The translations under genes were made by a program, and so were the position numbers. Source: Numida meleagris (taxonomy: Eukaryota; Chordata; Aves; Galliformes; Numididae). Taken from it: a DNA stretch of 64,000 nt. The notes below the pieces were generated by a model. It saw only the letters and a list, made by a program, of their open reading frames with translations. It searched no databases and was not told the DNA's origin. The stretch spans positions 58,168,718 through 58,232,717 of the forward strand of contig NC_034411.1 of NCBI RefSeq assembly GCF_002078875.1, in the 5' to 3' direction. Of this stretch, positions 49,001-63,600 are shown one piece after another (the first letter of the stretch is position 1; every line of letters begins with the position of its first letter).

Positions 49001-50752
49001 AAATAATATCCTTTGCACAACTCCATTTAAAATAAATGGGTATCTGAAGGGTGACTATGGTGCAAGGTGAGTATATCTTAGAAACAAATTTATGTATATA
49101 TTTAATGATCTTAAGACATAGTATGCAAACGAAAATATGGCAATGTACGTGGTATAAATGCTCACAGTAAAGGCCACAGACAACAGGCGTAAGAACTTCA
49201 TATATTTGTTTCTGGAACAGGACAAAGAGGCAATTGCTCTCTTATGGAAACCTTTCCCGTGTTTCAGAAAGAGGAAATCCAGATGTACACTTGCATTTCT
49301 TAAAACTCACAGCTCATGTAATCTATTTATTTAATGAGTATGACTTAAATATGATTCCAGTCCTACTGGAACTCTTGCAAGTGACTGATATGGTGTTGGA
49401 AGTTACTAAATACATTTTTACTCAGAAAGCAATTAGGAGTCCATTTGCACTAACAGTTACATGGGACAAGGTATGTATCTTGTTTAATGTTGACGTAATT
49501 GAGAAGTACATGGGAAAGCCTCAGATAGGAGAACCAAATGTCCTTCATGACAGGTGCTTGTACTAATGGCCATCTAGAGATGTAAGTGCCTCTCTCAGAA
49601 TATTTTGTTGAAATGGTGCACATGTAACAGCATGTTTCAACAGAAAAAGTAATACTGAAATGCTGTGACCAGCTCAGCTGCAGGACCATGACACGTACTT
49701 CTATGGTAATTCTAAAACGACTCCTATTTAAGTATTCTCTTTCTCATGGACTATAGAATTCATGGATCAGTTTTATGCCATAGTAAATACTCAGTGAAGA
49801 CAGCAGTGTCAGGGGCATATAGATTTGCTTCAAAAACTAAGGGATTAAAAATTAAGTTTGTTTCATAGAAATCACACACAAAATACTTAGTACAGTGCCA
49901 TTCTATATGACAGGATTTACTGGCAAATCTGAAGTCATTCTGATGATTGGTATTAGTTTTCAGAAAATGTTATGCTAGAACTGGCCCTTCCGGAGCATCT
50001 ACCTCAAGTGAACTCTGATATAGAAAGGTATTTTTCTTTTTCCAAAGAGAAAACTGTGATGGCAGCTGGATGGCAGAGCTGTTTCACACAGATGTTATTG
50101 AAGGCAGGGTCTGCATCCTAGCTTCAAATCAACATATGATATGTACACTAGCTACAATTTCATTTTTCTGTCTTTACTGCTCCTGACAAAAGTTGTTTAT
50201 TACTGGCTATTGCAAGACTGAAAAAGGAACAAATCAGAAAATACTTCAGCAGCACAACAACCATGAAAGACACTGAGATACATTCACTTTTAAAAGGATT
50301 AAGTATTTTAACTCACGTCCTTGCACTCTACTGAGGCAGCAGTATGGAGCACAGGGATGTGCCTCACCTGCTTCCCTGCAACCTCAGCCGGCTCCAAGTG
50401 ACTCAAGGATAAGATGACCTGCACCTACCTCAGTGACTTTGTACCGCACCAAACGAATGCACAGTTATCTTCTGCCAGGGCTTGGTAACAAGTAGTGGGA
50501 AGTGGTGATATCTTTCTTCTACGGTTAGCTGTATCCTGACAGAGGTCCACACAAGCAGCATCTTGAGGAGAATAAATAACAGAAAAAATATGACAATGTT
50601 TTCTGTTTATCTTTTTTTTTTTAAACAGTGTGACCTCTATGAAGCTAAGTGCAGGTGGAAATGCAGACTAATTAGATACATCTCAACGCTTCTCACCAAT
50701 TACTTTTGTCTCCTCTAGACCAAGGATATGACTATCTGGAGAGAAAACGAAC

Positions 50753-50778
50753 ACATTCAGAGTGTGCATTCTGAATGT
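50753..50778. repeat. 9-bp perfect inverted repeat
   Basis: ACATTCAGA (50753-50761) and TCTGAATGT (50770-50778) are perfect complements around an 8-base spacer. A second, longer inverted repeat starts 20 bases further on. Confidence 0.9.
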
Positions 50779-50797
50779 TTCTGTCTGGTAAGTGTCT

Positions 50798-50832
50798 GTG
50801 TCAAGTGTTTCTGTGGCACAAACACTTGACAC
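50798..50832. repeat. 13-bp perfect inverted repeat
   Basis: GTGTCAAGTGTTT (50798-50810) and AAACACTTGACAC (50820-50832) are perfect complements around the 9-base loop CTGTGGCAC. Confidence 0.95.
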
Positions 50833-53800
50833 TCGGAGCTAGGCTTCTGACGGGACAAATCAATGAGAATTTGGCTTGCAATTCCTTTGATTAGCCATAA
50901 AGAAAACCATTTTAATGGTTTTAAATGATTCTCTGTCCACTGCTCTCCCACCGCCTCATCATTCACACCAGGGCATATGGTGCACTGCCCCCATGTCCTA
51001 CGCCATTCTCAAAGTGTTTTATCTTAGCAAGCTTTTTCAACCACTGATCTTCCTGTTTATCTAGAAGAAATTCTCCTGACTTTTTCCCTAGGAGATGTCT
51101 CTTTCCTTTCTTCTTTCCTTCCAGGCCCTCAGCCCTATTTACATGCTCCAAAAGACTCTTGCAAACACCTTGATCTCCAAACCCTAAATTCTTTGCAATT
51201 CCTAGTAAGAAAGTCTGCATATGGGAGCACGTGCCTATTAATTTACCAGCGTTTGTGCACGTCTCATTCTTTTTTATATTTCGCTCTTTCTTTCTGTGTA
51301 TCTAACACTTTTTTCTCTTCTAATTCTTGGAGAATACCCAATTTTTAGGAAATCCATACCAAGAACTACATATTATATTTCAGATCAATTGATTCTTAAT
51401 AATTACTTAAGGGGTAAGCAATCATGTAAGAAACACCTAAAAAGAAATACAGATGAACTGCCAGAGCCCAAATGAATATTTCAAAATATTTTAACTGCGC
51501 AATATATGTTTGTGACATAGCAATCTTAGTAATTATGTGTCAAAGTTAGATCATTCTGCATTAAAATAAAAAGACTATTGCAAATGTTATACCTGATTCA
51601 TTTTAAAATAGGTGAGAAAATACACATTCTTTGGACCACATAAAAAGAATAAGAAATCTCTAAGGAAGAAGTTAAGTTGCAGAATCAAAATTCCTATGTT
51701 GAGAGCTACATGATGTTATAGAGATTCAGATGGAGTAATAAGGTCATTAATTCTATTTTTCTTTAGTTTCTATGCTTTGTGAGTTTGATTTTTTATATAT
51801 ATTTGCACAGCTGTAAGTGGATGCTTCTATAAAACAGTTTACTATTAATAATGGATGTTTGAGGTGAGGCTGAAAGGGAGAGAAAAAATATAAACAACTG
51901 ATGCAGCTAATATGTTGACTATTAATTAACATGAGTGATTCATTCAGTGCTATATCCAGACATAAAGCCAGACTGAAAGATGAAAGGGCAATTTAGAAAA
52001 AGACTATGACTAGCACAGTTATCAGAGGCAGTATCTGAGACCTCAAATAATGGCCTAATTACAGCTCATCTGAAAGATACCAGGGCCTTATCCTCCACAG
52101 GAAGTATTAATGGAAAATTACCTGCTTCTCAAAGCCAGTAAGCCCATCTGCAGGTTCCATATCAGCTCCCACCAGACATACATCTTTTTACACTTGGGTG
52201 GTCTGTCACATGGTGATTGACTCAATCTTGACAAGAAAAGGGATAGAAAAATTATCACTTTGTGCAGATACAACCACTTCTGACTTTGGCAGGTAGGGCA
52301 GTCTTGATTGCCCAACACAGACCTAATTGCAGAAGACAATCTTTTCTTCAGTGTTTCCATTTTCACAGGCATCACCCAACATATGTATTCTTTCTGTGTT
52401 GATTAGTTTCCTCTCGAATCATGACTCTTGCCCTATTTCTTGCACTGAGACCAGCCACATAGGTAACACTTTTATTCAGTTGCAGTGAATAATCCTGAGA
52501 CTGTGTTTCTAAAGCAGTGCTAAGTAGCACTTTGCTGCATGAATGCAGCTATTTGTAGCTAGGGTACTTCTCATTGTAATCAAGAACATCACATTTCTTC
52601 CCTTTCACTAAGGTTATATGCAGTATCAAAGACAACTGAAAAATTGTCCTGCCAGGATACTGTAGGATTATAGACAGAAATAGTGGCGTTCAGGCGCTTT
52701 GAATGTCAAGCTTTAAAAAAAAAAAAAAAAAGAGTTGCTCAAGATTAAGATGTTGACAAAGTTACATCAGATATTTGTCTCTGTGTCAATGAGATTCAAA
52801 CCTCCTCAAATAATGTCTGATGACACACTTCCTTCCCAAGGGCTCTGTCAGCCTACAGGCAATTTGACAGAGGCACTGCTTACAGCCATGTGGCCAGTTC
52901 ACTTTAATCATTTCTGAACTTCCTCAGTTTGGATTCTCTCACAAAGGAAGCAATCTCTGTTCTTGCCTTGTGAGCAGAAAAACCACCTGAACCCAAAAGA
53001 TGTGCTTTTTCTCTTGCTACACCACATACGGCCAATGCTTACTCACATGTATTTACTAACAAAACAGATGCTTTCGGAAGAAAGGTACCAGAAAGGATAC
53101 AAACAACTGGTTACCAGATCAGCCTCGAGGCTATTATTTAAAATACCTTTCAGTACACCTAAATGTCTCTGAAGCTTGGAAAAAAAATCAACAGCCACGG
53201 CCTCACTTGAACAGCAAAGGACTGACAGATGTGGAACCTGAATATTCAGTAACTACAGAGCAGAAACAGTAAGTCTCTCAGTGTGGGACTTTCTTTGTTT
53301 GTGTTAATTATACTAATTAGAATTAGAACTTCCACCACTCAATTTTCCTGCAGCTGCATGGTGCAAGCTGCTATTGTTAGAGCTCATGGAAAATACTCCA
53401 ACAGAGGGCACCAAGAAAATTGCTTACAATCTGAACACCCACATAAGCCTGTCATGTTGGAAAGACTGCAGACAGCATAACTAATAAAGTTATTGTGCTA
53501 TTTTGAAAGAATAATAGCATGTTTGAAGAGACCATATTAACCCTGTTGTAAAGTATTGATTGCACTCTGTAGTAAAGGAAATGAAACAACAAAGACATAG
53601 TGTTTTAATTCTTTTCTGTTTGCTCTCACTAGTTTTACTCTGTTTCAATTTACACCTATATTTGAGAACACAGAAAATGTATCACCTATGGTTCACAAAG
53701 ACAGTTTTATTTTCATAGACACTCTTCCAGCAACATGATGCTTTTAAGATCTGTACTTCAGTTCAAGCAAATGGTAGTGAATATGAAAGAAATCTCCACC

Positions 53801-53878
53801 TAAAACAGTTTGAATCCTGTTTGTCATGTTTAATTCCAAGTGAAAAAAATGAGTCAACACAAATGCAAAAAAAATTCA

Positions 53879-53902
53879 CCCCCCCCCCCACCCCCCCCTC
53901 CC
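53879..53902. repeat. Poly(C) tract, G-quadruplex potential on the - strand
   Basis: The + strand reads C11-A-C8-T-C3, directly after an A-rich run. The - strand therefore has G3-A-G8-T-G11, which satisfies a four-run G-quadruplex pattern; the + strand could form an i-motif. Homopolymers are also common sites of sequencing or assembly error. Confidence 0.9.
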
Positions 53903-56900
53903 ATTGGTTCTGGACATGTTAATTTGGAAGTGTTACCAAGAAACAATAGCATAATTACTATTTCAGCCTCTAAGCAAATGCTTTAATTCCATTCCAGTGC
54001 ATTACAAACAAGCAAAACAAGAAGTGTGTCTTTTGTAACAATTTGCTGTTGTTTTGCAAGCACATCTGCATTCATACATCTAACAAAACAACAGCATTGT
54101 ATGGAACTCTTCTAGAAGAAGCTGAGGCAAATATTTGGATGATTTTAAGAACTAACATTTTCACAGAATTTAAATCAGTTATCCTACCATTACAATAACC
54201 AGTCTTGGTGGGTTATAATAGTTTTGTTTAAACTTCATAAAACCTATTTTCTTATTCTGTGCTCACAGTGAGTTTAAAGGTAAGGGGGCAGCTGAGTTAG
54301 CAGAGGATGATGGACATTTCAGATGTCATCTTTATGCAAACCAATATGTAAAAATCAGTCATGACTGTTCTACTATAAATGAATATAATTTTAATCATTC
54401 CCTGGGGTGATCTACTACATATTTTAAATCACTCACCTATATTTTTATTTTTATTTTTTTTCAAATGATGCTTTTAAGAGTGTGGTTCCTGTAATTGCAC
54501 TTCCTTCCTTTTCTATGAGAGTATCTGTAAAGACATTTGGCATGTCATCAGCAAAAACAGCAGATGGAGAAAGGCCTTCCTACGTGCTCTGTCAAGGGAA
54601 TTGCAAGTTTAGGTAGGGTTTTAATAGACATCAGGGATTTAGTGACATGCCAAAGATTGCATGCCTGCACCATACCTATTATTTGTGCCTTTCTCTTTTA
54701 ATAGAAATGAAAACAATTACTGTGCAGAAAAAATTTAGCTTCTCTTTGTGAGCATTATACCATATGGTACGGGGGATGTATAGCTGACAAAATGAATGTA
54801 AAAAGAAGTACATACACTTCAGATGATGCTAGCTGAACTAAATCTGTTTCAAATTTTAACTGAACTGATAGAAAAGTTTACAAATACAAAAATACTTCAT
54901 ATGCTAATATCAATTTGAGTAAGAAATAAAAATACTTGTTACTGAGCATGGCTTTATATAAAAATGGCCTTGGGGACCAAAAAAAATTTCAACAGAGACA
55001 ACTTGTAAGCTCTGTAATTATAAATATGAAAATTGACAGAGATTTTCCAAATAGCAGTCTTGTTATCACATGATATAGCACATGAAACTGCAAATAGAAG
55101 AAATATTTTTCTCAGCTACTAAGAGAAGAGATTTTCCTGATAGGACATGATGCTCATAATGAGACACAAAGACATCTGTACTGGTTACTCAAGGAGTAAA
55201 AAATCTTTTGGTGAGAGAGGAAACTTGTACCCTGTATCTTACATATTCTCTAGAAGTCATTAAGAAAAGCTGTATCTGATGAGCTAGACACTCAGCACAC
55301 TTACGAAAAAACCCAAACATATATATATAAATAGATGTTTTATATACATATATAGAAAACAAACAAAAAAAAAAACCCACAAAAAAAACCCCACAAAACC
55401 CAGCTGTATTGAATATGCATTTTTTGTGAATAACTAAATGCACTTCCAGAAAGCTCCTTAGCATTCTCAAAATCCTACTGCACTCGAAAGCAGCAGTGAA
55501 ATTCTCCATCAGGCATTTATGTGAAAAATTCAGGTTTGGACAGATTCTAGAGCCAGATGGTACAATTTGTAAAGAACCTTCAATGCCCCAAACCCTTTCG
55601 GCCTTTCATGGCATCAATTTCCTTCTTTTCACAGGGGACAGAGGGGAGTCGCTATTGTGCTCTAGAACTCAGCACAAAATATAGATGTAACAGAGCTCAC
55701 AGTTAGGTAGACCTTCATCTACACAGAGGGAATATTCACACCTCTGCAGTAATCTTAGTGGAAAATAGAAAAAAAAAAGAAAAAGAAATGAGATTTGGGA
55801 ACACTGGGATGAGAATAGCATTGAAATATTAGTTACTGTGTTATAAAGCACAGGGGATTTGTATCAAGAACACTGCAGCTACAGTAGGATCACTTGAATC
55901 AGGTTTCAGATGGCTTAGTATCTGGGTGCACAGGGGAGAAACATGAGCTATTAATTGCAATATTAATCATATACTGCCACTGTAGTAGTGCCAGGTAGCA
56001 CTTCACAGCATGTTTGCAAAGACCAAATGTCCTCCCAGTAATTTCCTCTACTGTTGAATTCCTTTTACCAGGCCTGTACATAACCATGTTTTCAGAAAGA
56101 AAAAGAGGCTATTTCACTTGGGGTGACTGAGCAGATCCGAGACCAAAATTTACCATGGTCATACAGTCTAAAACTCACGTTCTGCCTACTGTGGTATAGC
56201 TAAAGCTAAGCGCAAGGCATAGGACATGAAAAAGGATCTCAAGGAGTTTCTTCAGTCATCTTTCCCCTTCATGTTTTTTTCCTGCCTTTTATTTCACTTT
56301 GATAACAAGAGCATTACTGCCTTGCTCTCATCCTCTCCCTCACCAATGCCTGCTCTCCTGAGACAGCTTTATACCCAGACACTCTGTGAACCCAGCATAG
56401 AATGCCTGCTGATGTTTACTTCCTTGAAACAGGGATGTGCCAAGAAACCAGCCAATAACAATATCTCTTCATTTACATCTCCCGTGTAGCTTTTCTCAAA
56501 ATGGTACTAAAACATTTTATGATCTACAATCCTCCTAATCTGCATCTGTGAAAACCTCTTATAATACTTGGTGTGCAAACAACCACTCATTCACTATGTT
56601 AGTCATTGTCACGTGCTCAGTCTGCTCTCACTCATATTCCCTCTGAAGTCACTGAACTTTACAGCCATGCAAGAAGACTCACAAAAAAACATCAAGGCAT
56701 ATCCTCATCAGCTTCAGACAGGCACCAAGGCACTGAAATGAAGGCAATCAGCCCCATGTATCATCAGGCAAGATCCCTTTTTCTGGTCCTACAAATGTAA
56801 AACATAGCCTCTCTTTATTTTCCTTTCAAACAAGGGACATTGAAAGCAGCTGGAAGGCTCAGATGATTGGAAACAAGACATTAAGGCATTCATTTATAAA

Positions 56901-58571
56901 ATGCAGTTCAAATTCAGACCAGACTGGTCTTAAATGAAAGTCACTACCATGTGATGACTATTCAATTAAAGCTCATGTTCTCAGGCATCCACATCACAGA
57001 AACTGTCATCACAGTGGTGGGCAGCATCTGCAAAGACAAAGGACTGCATAGCCTGGATGACTACAGTAACTCCTAGTGTCCTGAACACTTTTCTGGCTCT
57101 GTAGATCAGGGCTGAAATACATTGGCAGGGTAGCTCATGGAGAGTTGCATTTTTCGCTAGTTGTGTTGTATCTGCTCTGGGGATAAACATAGGGCTTTCA
57201 GTCTCCCAGGGCTGTCAGTCTGTCATCTTTCACATACACAAAGAACAGGTTTTGCCTTTTAAAAGAAAGAACACTGTGAATAGAAGCTCATCATTAATCA
57301 AGGCCTACTTCTCCACATGGAAAAAAAATAAAAAAAAATCAGAGGTAAGTCGCCATCTCCACATTTGGAACCCTATTCCACTTCACAAGCTATGAGTAAA
57401 GAATATAAAGTAAAATCGGAAAGTTTGTCCTTTGAGGAAGGAAAGAGAAGCACTCAGGTCTCTGTGAGGGTTATGATGGCTTATGGAAGCTGAATAAACT
57501 GGTACAATACACAATGCTATGACTCACAGTGCTGGATGGAAGAGCTATCTATGTATGCTATCCATCAAATATTCTCCTCAAGACAAACCTTAAAACTTTG
57601 AACACAGCAGGATTAGAAGATCACAAACCTTTCTGCAATCTGTGGATGCTGCAAGGCAGTCTACCTGCCTAATAGCAACCATGTTTATAAAAAAACCTTC
57701 ATATGTTAACCTGAAATAAATTAATTAAATTGTTTGTTATTTATGACTGGATAAGTAAAGTTCCACTTTGTGATCTTAAGAACATGCTGGAATAAAATAG
57801 CATAAACCAACAGAATAGCCCATCTTCCCCAGGTGTTAGAAATGCAAATTTCACTGTAAATCCTGCATGAGTCAAACCCTTGACAGTTTATGATTAAAAA
57901 ATTACAGTAAAAATAATTTTAACTTAAGTGCATGTTAACAACATATTTTTAATCATTTATTATTGGCAACCCCCTCTGAGATCTATAGTACATGGATAAA
58001 ACAATAATTAGTGTAGGCAAAAGCAAAGACAAAATTTAGAGAGATATTGTCAAGAGCAATTTTTGAAACTTAAATCCTGACACATTTTCAAAATTAAGTT
58101 GACTAGTCATTGAAATCCACTGTGAAGCAAAGATTTGGTTAAAGACAGACTCTTCAAAAATAAAAACTGAATGACTTTTCAGGCTTTGGATTTAGTGAAG
58201 CACTAGTGTTGTCACTTAATATGAGGTATTCTTGCATGATACTATGTGGCCCATGTTACATAGAAACCCAACAAATGATCCTTTCTTGTGGACTTAAAAA
58301 CTAAATCTTGAAAAATTGTCAGTTTTAATAGGTACTTTATGTTTTTAACAGTTTGCATGATTTAACATATATATCTTTTTCTTCCAAACGCTTTGTAAAA
58401 TGCACTCAGAATATGTTGGGGGAAGTTATAAGATATAGCAAGCCATTATCATCAAGTATGATGAATGAGACCCTGATTTCAGTACGACTATTTGCAGTAC
58501 TACATGGTACTATATAAAGAAAACAATGAAATGACTGGACCTCAAATGCTATCAAATGCATTGTGTGAACA

Positions 58572-58603
58572 ATGTTCTCCCTACTGAAAAATAGGGAGAA
58601 CAT
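58572..58603. repeat. 12-bp perfect inverted repeat
   Basis: ATGTTCTCCCTA (58572-58583) and TAGGGAGAACAT (58592-58603) are perfect complements around the 8-base loop CTGAAAAA. Confidence 0.95.
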
Positions 58604-60610
58604 ACACTCTCTGATCTTTCATGTACAGTAATTTCTAGATGTTACTTGTAGCCTGAAATGCAAAAGTGTAGGCAGAAGTGAGATTTTAAGCAGACTATAC
58701 TCCTTATTAAATGAAATGTTTTGCAATTTGGAATTAACAATTCTAATCATAAATGCCAGACAACCACTTTTGATCCACTACCATAGCTAATTACTCCAGT
58801 GGGAAAGGAAACAGGGAAAGGGCATTTCAGCTGTGCAAGGACAGGTTTTCTCTGAATCCATATTTTGTCCAAATAAAAACGGTGGTTAGATGGACTTCAT
58901 GGGAATCTTAACCCTTCATCTGCAGGAACAGGAGAGTTTGTGATAACTGCTGTCTTTTTCATCCTGAAAAATAAACTAGTGATTTCCTCTAAGACTAACA
59001 TCATTTATATTTTTCTTCTTTTGCTATATTGCTGTCTACAATTTCTTTTGGGAAGATGATTTAATGATATTGTTGTTTTAGTGGTGCTATCTCCAGTGCT
59101 ATCATTACAGTGGTGTCACACAGTCAGCAGTCATTAAGTTCTGGCACTCAAGTGGGCACTGTAAAAGGGGCAAACCTCTAAATGGGATGCCAGAAACAAC
59201 ATAAACCTTCCAAATTATTGAGAATATGACCTAAAAAGTTGTTTGGAAGATCTTGGAGACCAAAATCTTGCTAAGTCTTCAAGCCTCAAGATCAGATCTA
59301 CTGGAATTTACAGTAATATACTTTTGGAGTCAGATTCATTTTTAAACACATTTTGAATGTATCTCAGCCTAGAAGAGAATCCTGCCCTTCCTCTGTGGAG
59401 GATGAGCAGCCAAGAAAGGGGATGAATAAATTGGAATGCAGAGAAAGACAAGCTGAGGCCCTACAAATTGTCCTAGGACTTCGGTGACAATTTTGATTTA
59501 CAAATCAATAAGCTAATAAGCTACATGATCCCAGGTTTGAGATGAAAATGGTCAACCCTTAGACAGGAAGACCACATTGCAAACTGTATCTACACTACTG
59601 CTGCTATCAGCCCTACAAGGATGCAGAGTAGTTCCTGTTTGAATTGAAAACTGCAGTTCAGGAGCAGGATGGGACAATGCGAGGTACAACAGTAAGATGT
59701 ATTGATCTAGTCATCGAACTAGGAGAAACTATCCTCTTGTAGGACAAAGGAAGTTTATGTGTCCATAAATGCACTTCAGTCTGCAAGAAAATATTGCTCA
59801 GAACCTGAGAATCATGACTTGTTTGAGGGAAACGGCGTCTGGAAGGAATTAGGCAAAGCAAAGTTTGTATGAAGGGCTTATTTACAGTACATAAAAGGAT
59901 GGTAATATAGTATGATATATTTTTCATAGTTCATGAAAGTTTGCATTGCATTTGGCATAAGTACTCTCGGACTGTTCTTCTGTAGCCTAGCCTGTCATTG
60001 TTGAGACAAAACAGAGAGTAGTATGAATCAATTGAGTGGATGATAGTCATGATAATTGTCACCCTAGTACAGATATAGAAAGAAAAAAGAAAAGCAGCTA
60101 AGTTCATTATAAAGCCGCTGGATTATTTACATAAAATGTATTGGCACCTCCCTTGGACCTGACATTAAATTGTAAAGAATTTCAGAATCCTGTGGAAATA
60201 CATTCTTAAAACTGAAATGAACTGCAATGACAGGTAAAACATTTTTCTAATACAAATCACTATGTGAACTCTCTTTTCAGAAAACAATACATTTTGTAAT
60301 TAATAACAAGTTTCCAGGAAAACTCCACCAATTCCACTCTACAGTCTTTATTTTTCAATGGTGACTCTAGTAAAATTATTATTAAATTTATCAGTGTCCC
60401 ATCTCTGATTGCATTGTCTTTCACAAAGCTGCTTTCTCCAACTTTTCTTATTTATTATCTACATTTTGTTTTCTAGAGAAATAAGAAATACTCTAGGTAT
60501 CACACAACTTAAGATGGATTTAGGAAATGCAAGTTTTAAATTTAGAATGCAAAAAGAAAAAAAAAAAGGAAAATAATAACTTTAAACATGGCTCCAACAT
60601 CCTGGCGTAA

Positions 60611-60640
60611 AGTAATTCGGAGTAATTCAGTAATTCAGAG
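60611..60640. repeat. Short tandem repeat, AGTAATTC units
   Basis: AGTAATTCGG, AGTAATTCAG and TAATTCAGAG follow each other. A further AGTAATTCA lies at about 60669. Confidence 0.85.
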
Positions 60641-63600
60641 TCGCTCGCCATCCAGCGAAGACAAAGTATAGTAATTCAACTGCCAATAAACTCTTATAGT
60701 GGAAGTTAACCTACTTTGGATAAGATATATACACATCTATTCTTGGAGTCAGTAGCCTTTTCCATTTTAGGAGCTTATTTTAAAAACTGGGAAATTGAAG
60801 AGAATAGTTGAGCTCTGAAATGAAGGAAAGTAAAAGTGGAAACTTAGGGCTTTATGGTAGACATCCAAAAGTCATGCTAAATCCTGGAATTAAATTACAC
60901 AGCACTGAGGTGGTAATATTCTAGGAGCAACCAGAAAATAGCTGTTGGACCTCAGAGACAAACCCTTTATGAGATTGTGAGATTTATCTGATGAGACTTT
61001 CCTCTTTGGAAGAGAAGTTTAGTGGTGACTTACGAAAGGCTGTTCTAAAAGAGAAAGTTTTTGTGTAATGACATGTGCAATCACTGTACAATACGTCAGT
61101 TATGACTTGTGAGTCTGCTGAGTATATATTAATGTGAGTTGATTAATTTCCCTCGAGGATAAAATCTGCCTAAAACTGCAGATAAAATGGCACCCATGAA
61201 TTTTTAGCAATTGTTTCTGCAAAAGTATCTTCAGAGCATTAAAAATTGCTCAGTTTTATTGAGGTGAGAAAGAATTCAGTGTATCTATCTATTCCACTGC
61301 TCCTTGAGAGGCTGTATATTCCAATCCCAGTGGACAAATTTACTTGGTAGACTGAAGAATAGAGAGCTATATTTTGTTTAGCATCTTTCCTTGCTTTGCT
61401 GCAGGTAATCCCTGAAAACTGATGCCAGGTGTGACCTTTCTTTTTCAGGTGAGCTATCACTAGTTGGTATTACAGATACAGGTATGAAGCATACATACCT
61501 GGGCTGCAGTTTTGTTTTCAGCCAGTAGTCAGTGAGGTTGCAAAATAAATGTGAGTATAGTGCTGGGCTTGAAATGACTTTAATCATATTCTTGTTCTCT
61601 TGAGTATGGACTGATTGAAGATTCCAATTTCCATTCCTGGCTATCATTAAAATGAGCAAAGGTAGATTTGAATCATATACTGAGCTTCCTGAGCTGCTTT
61701 CATATTCAAATCATAGCCATCTCTTGGTTAACAGCAAGAAATGGAATATATTCCTCTTTAATGGATAAATGTGCCAGAGGAACTTTTTTTTTTTTTATTG
61801 TCACTTACCCCTACTTGTTTTTGTTCAAGGTTGTTTTCTTCAGATCATTTTATATTCAGGCAGGCTCCTCAGCTACCCTCGTATGTATCAATTTCCAGTT
61901 AACACGAAGAGGTGGAAACGTGTAAGAATTTGGATCTCATACAAGAGTTTTGAATACACCACTGTAACACCAACAATTATTACAGGGAGAGTAATTGCTC
62001 TCCTCTGAGCCAAGTCTAGCCTTTTTTTTCATTTCAGTAACAGATTTTAAAGTAATCTATATTGGACATTTATGCCTGGGTAAGCCAAAGTCACTGACGA
62101 TCCCAGTGGACCTGCTGAGCACACCGTGTTTCTTAAAAGTAATTTCTGATATATAAGCCGTATTTGTTCAATTTCAAGATTTTCTCAAACAGGTCTTCTT
62201 TCAGATAAGAGTTCAGCAATGTCTGGTACTGAGAATCTAATGGTAATCTCAAGAATGCAAGTTCCATTAGGGGAAGGAAGACTGAATTCTCAATATATTG
62301 TACTGTTAAATAATTAATTTGCCTCCAAGGCCCCTTCATAAACCGATCACTGGATGTAGCACAACTGGACATAACAGTATTGTGAAAGATCTTGAGGCTA
62401 TGGCCATCTTGCATGTCATTATTCTCCCTAGATGAATCACAGCTTCAAATGAAGTTTTCGAACTTTTGGTTGGTAATGGGGCCAGAGTTTGACAATTACA
62501 AATGTATTTCTGATGTCTCTTTTGTATGAGGTGTCTCCTTTGTGACCTCTCAATCACTCAAACCTTGTAAAAAAGAGCCCATGAAAGAGAGATTTAAGTG
62601 TTTCCAGGCCTGCTGCTTGACAACACTCACTAACTGCAAGCTCTTTTAAGGTTCTCAAGAGAAAATTACTCAGGTCTGCATTTCTCTTTCTGTATAAAAG
62701 TACAAAATATTTCAATGTTGCTTGTGCCAACCACAACATGCTAAGACCAGACAAAAGCTGGATGAAAAGTGCAACATAATTTTGGATCACATTTATTTTG
62801 CTTTCATTTTGTTTATTTCATCCACTAACTTTTTATAAGCATGCTACCCCTGAATTTTAAATGTGAGTTTTTACACAGTTAAGCCACAGATGTATGTAGA
62901 TTTACCTAATAAGGGAACAGAAGCAATAGGCTGTGATTTATACTACTGAACACAACAAACTACTTAGCTTAAAAAGATGCAGCTAAAATGATCTTTCTAG
63001 ATGGTCCATCTCTACATTATCCCTGTGTTTTCTTTTTTTTTTTCTATCAGCTTCTGGTTCTCATACATCAGATTAACACCTGCAAGATCTCATACAACTC
63101 AACTGTTCTCTGCTGTTGGATCTCTTTGCCTTTTGTATTTCAGAGGCAACACATGCCTTAAGGCCATCCATCTATTTATCTCCCAAGTTCTTATGAATCT
63201 TTGAAGGGAATATGGAGTGCCTTTTTGGAGCTCTTCCAAAAGTTGAATGACTGCCTTCAACTGAGCTCAAGCTCAGTTTTAGAGTTGTGGACTTCAAAGC
63301 TCTACATGCTTTGAAATAATTGCAAGTAGTGGGTACAGGTGTGCCAAGCTAAAAATAATTGACTAAACAGTACAGAAATGTGATGTACCTCTGCAAGTCC
63401 TCAGAAGCTTCCAAAGTCTTGCTGGCATCTTCTCCAACAGCACAAAATGAAATTTCTTCCTGTGACTCTGAAGAGGAATACCAGCATAAAACTGAGACGA
63501 AAGGTATGGGGGTAGAAGCCTACTAAATGGCTTCTATGTAATGTGGAAATAAGTATTTGCTTAAGTCCATATACACAGGAAACATGCTGTGAGAGCTTGT

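Larger units (their letters stand above)
46047..53870. other. Non-coding stretch with inverted repeats
   Basis: No supported gene. Notable are a direct repeat TACTGCTGAA..TACTGCTGAA at 47371-47392, adjacent hairpins at 50753-50832, and poly(A) at about 52713-52731. Confidence 0.5.
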
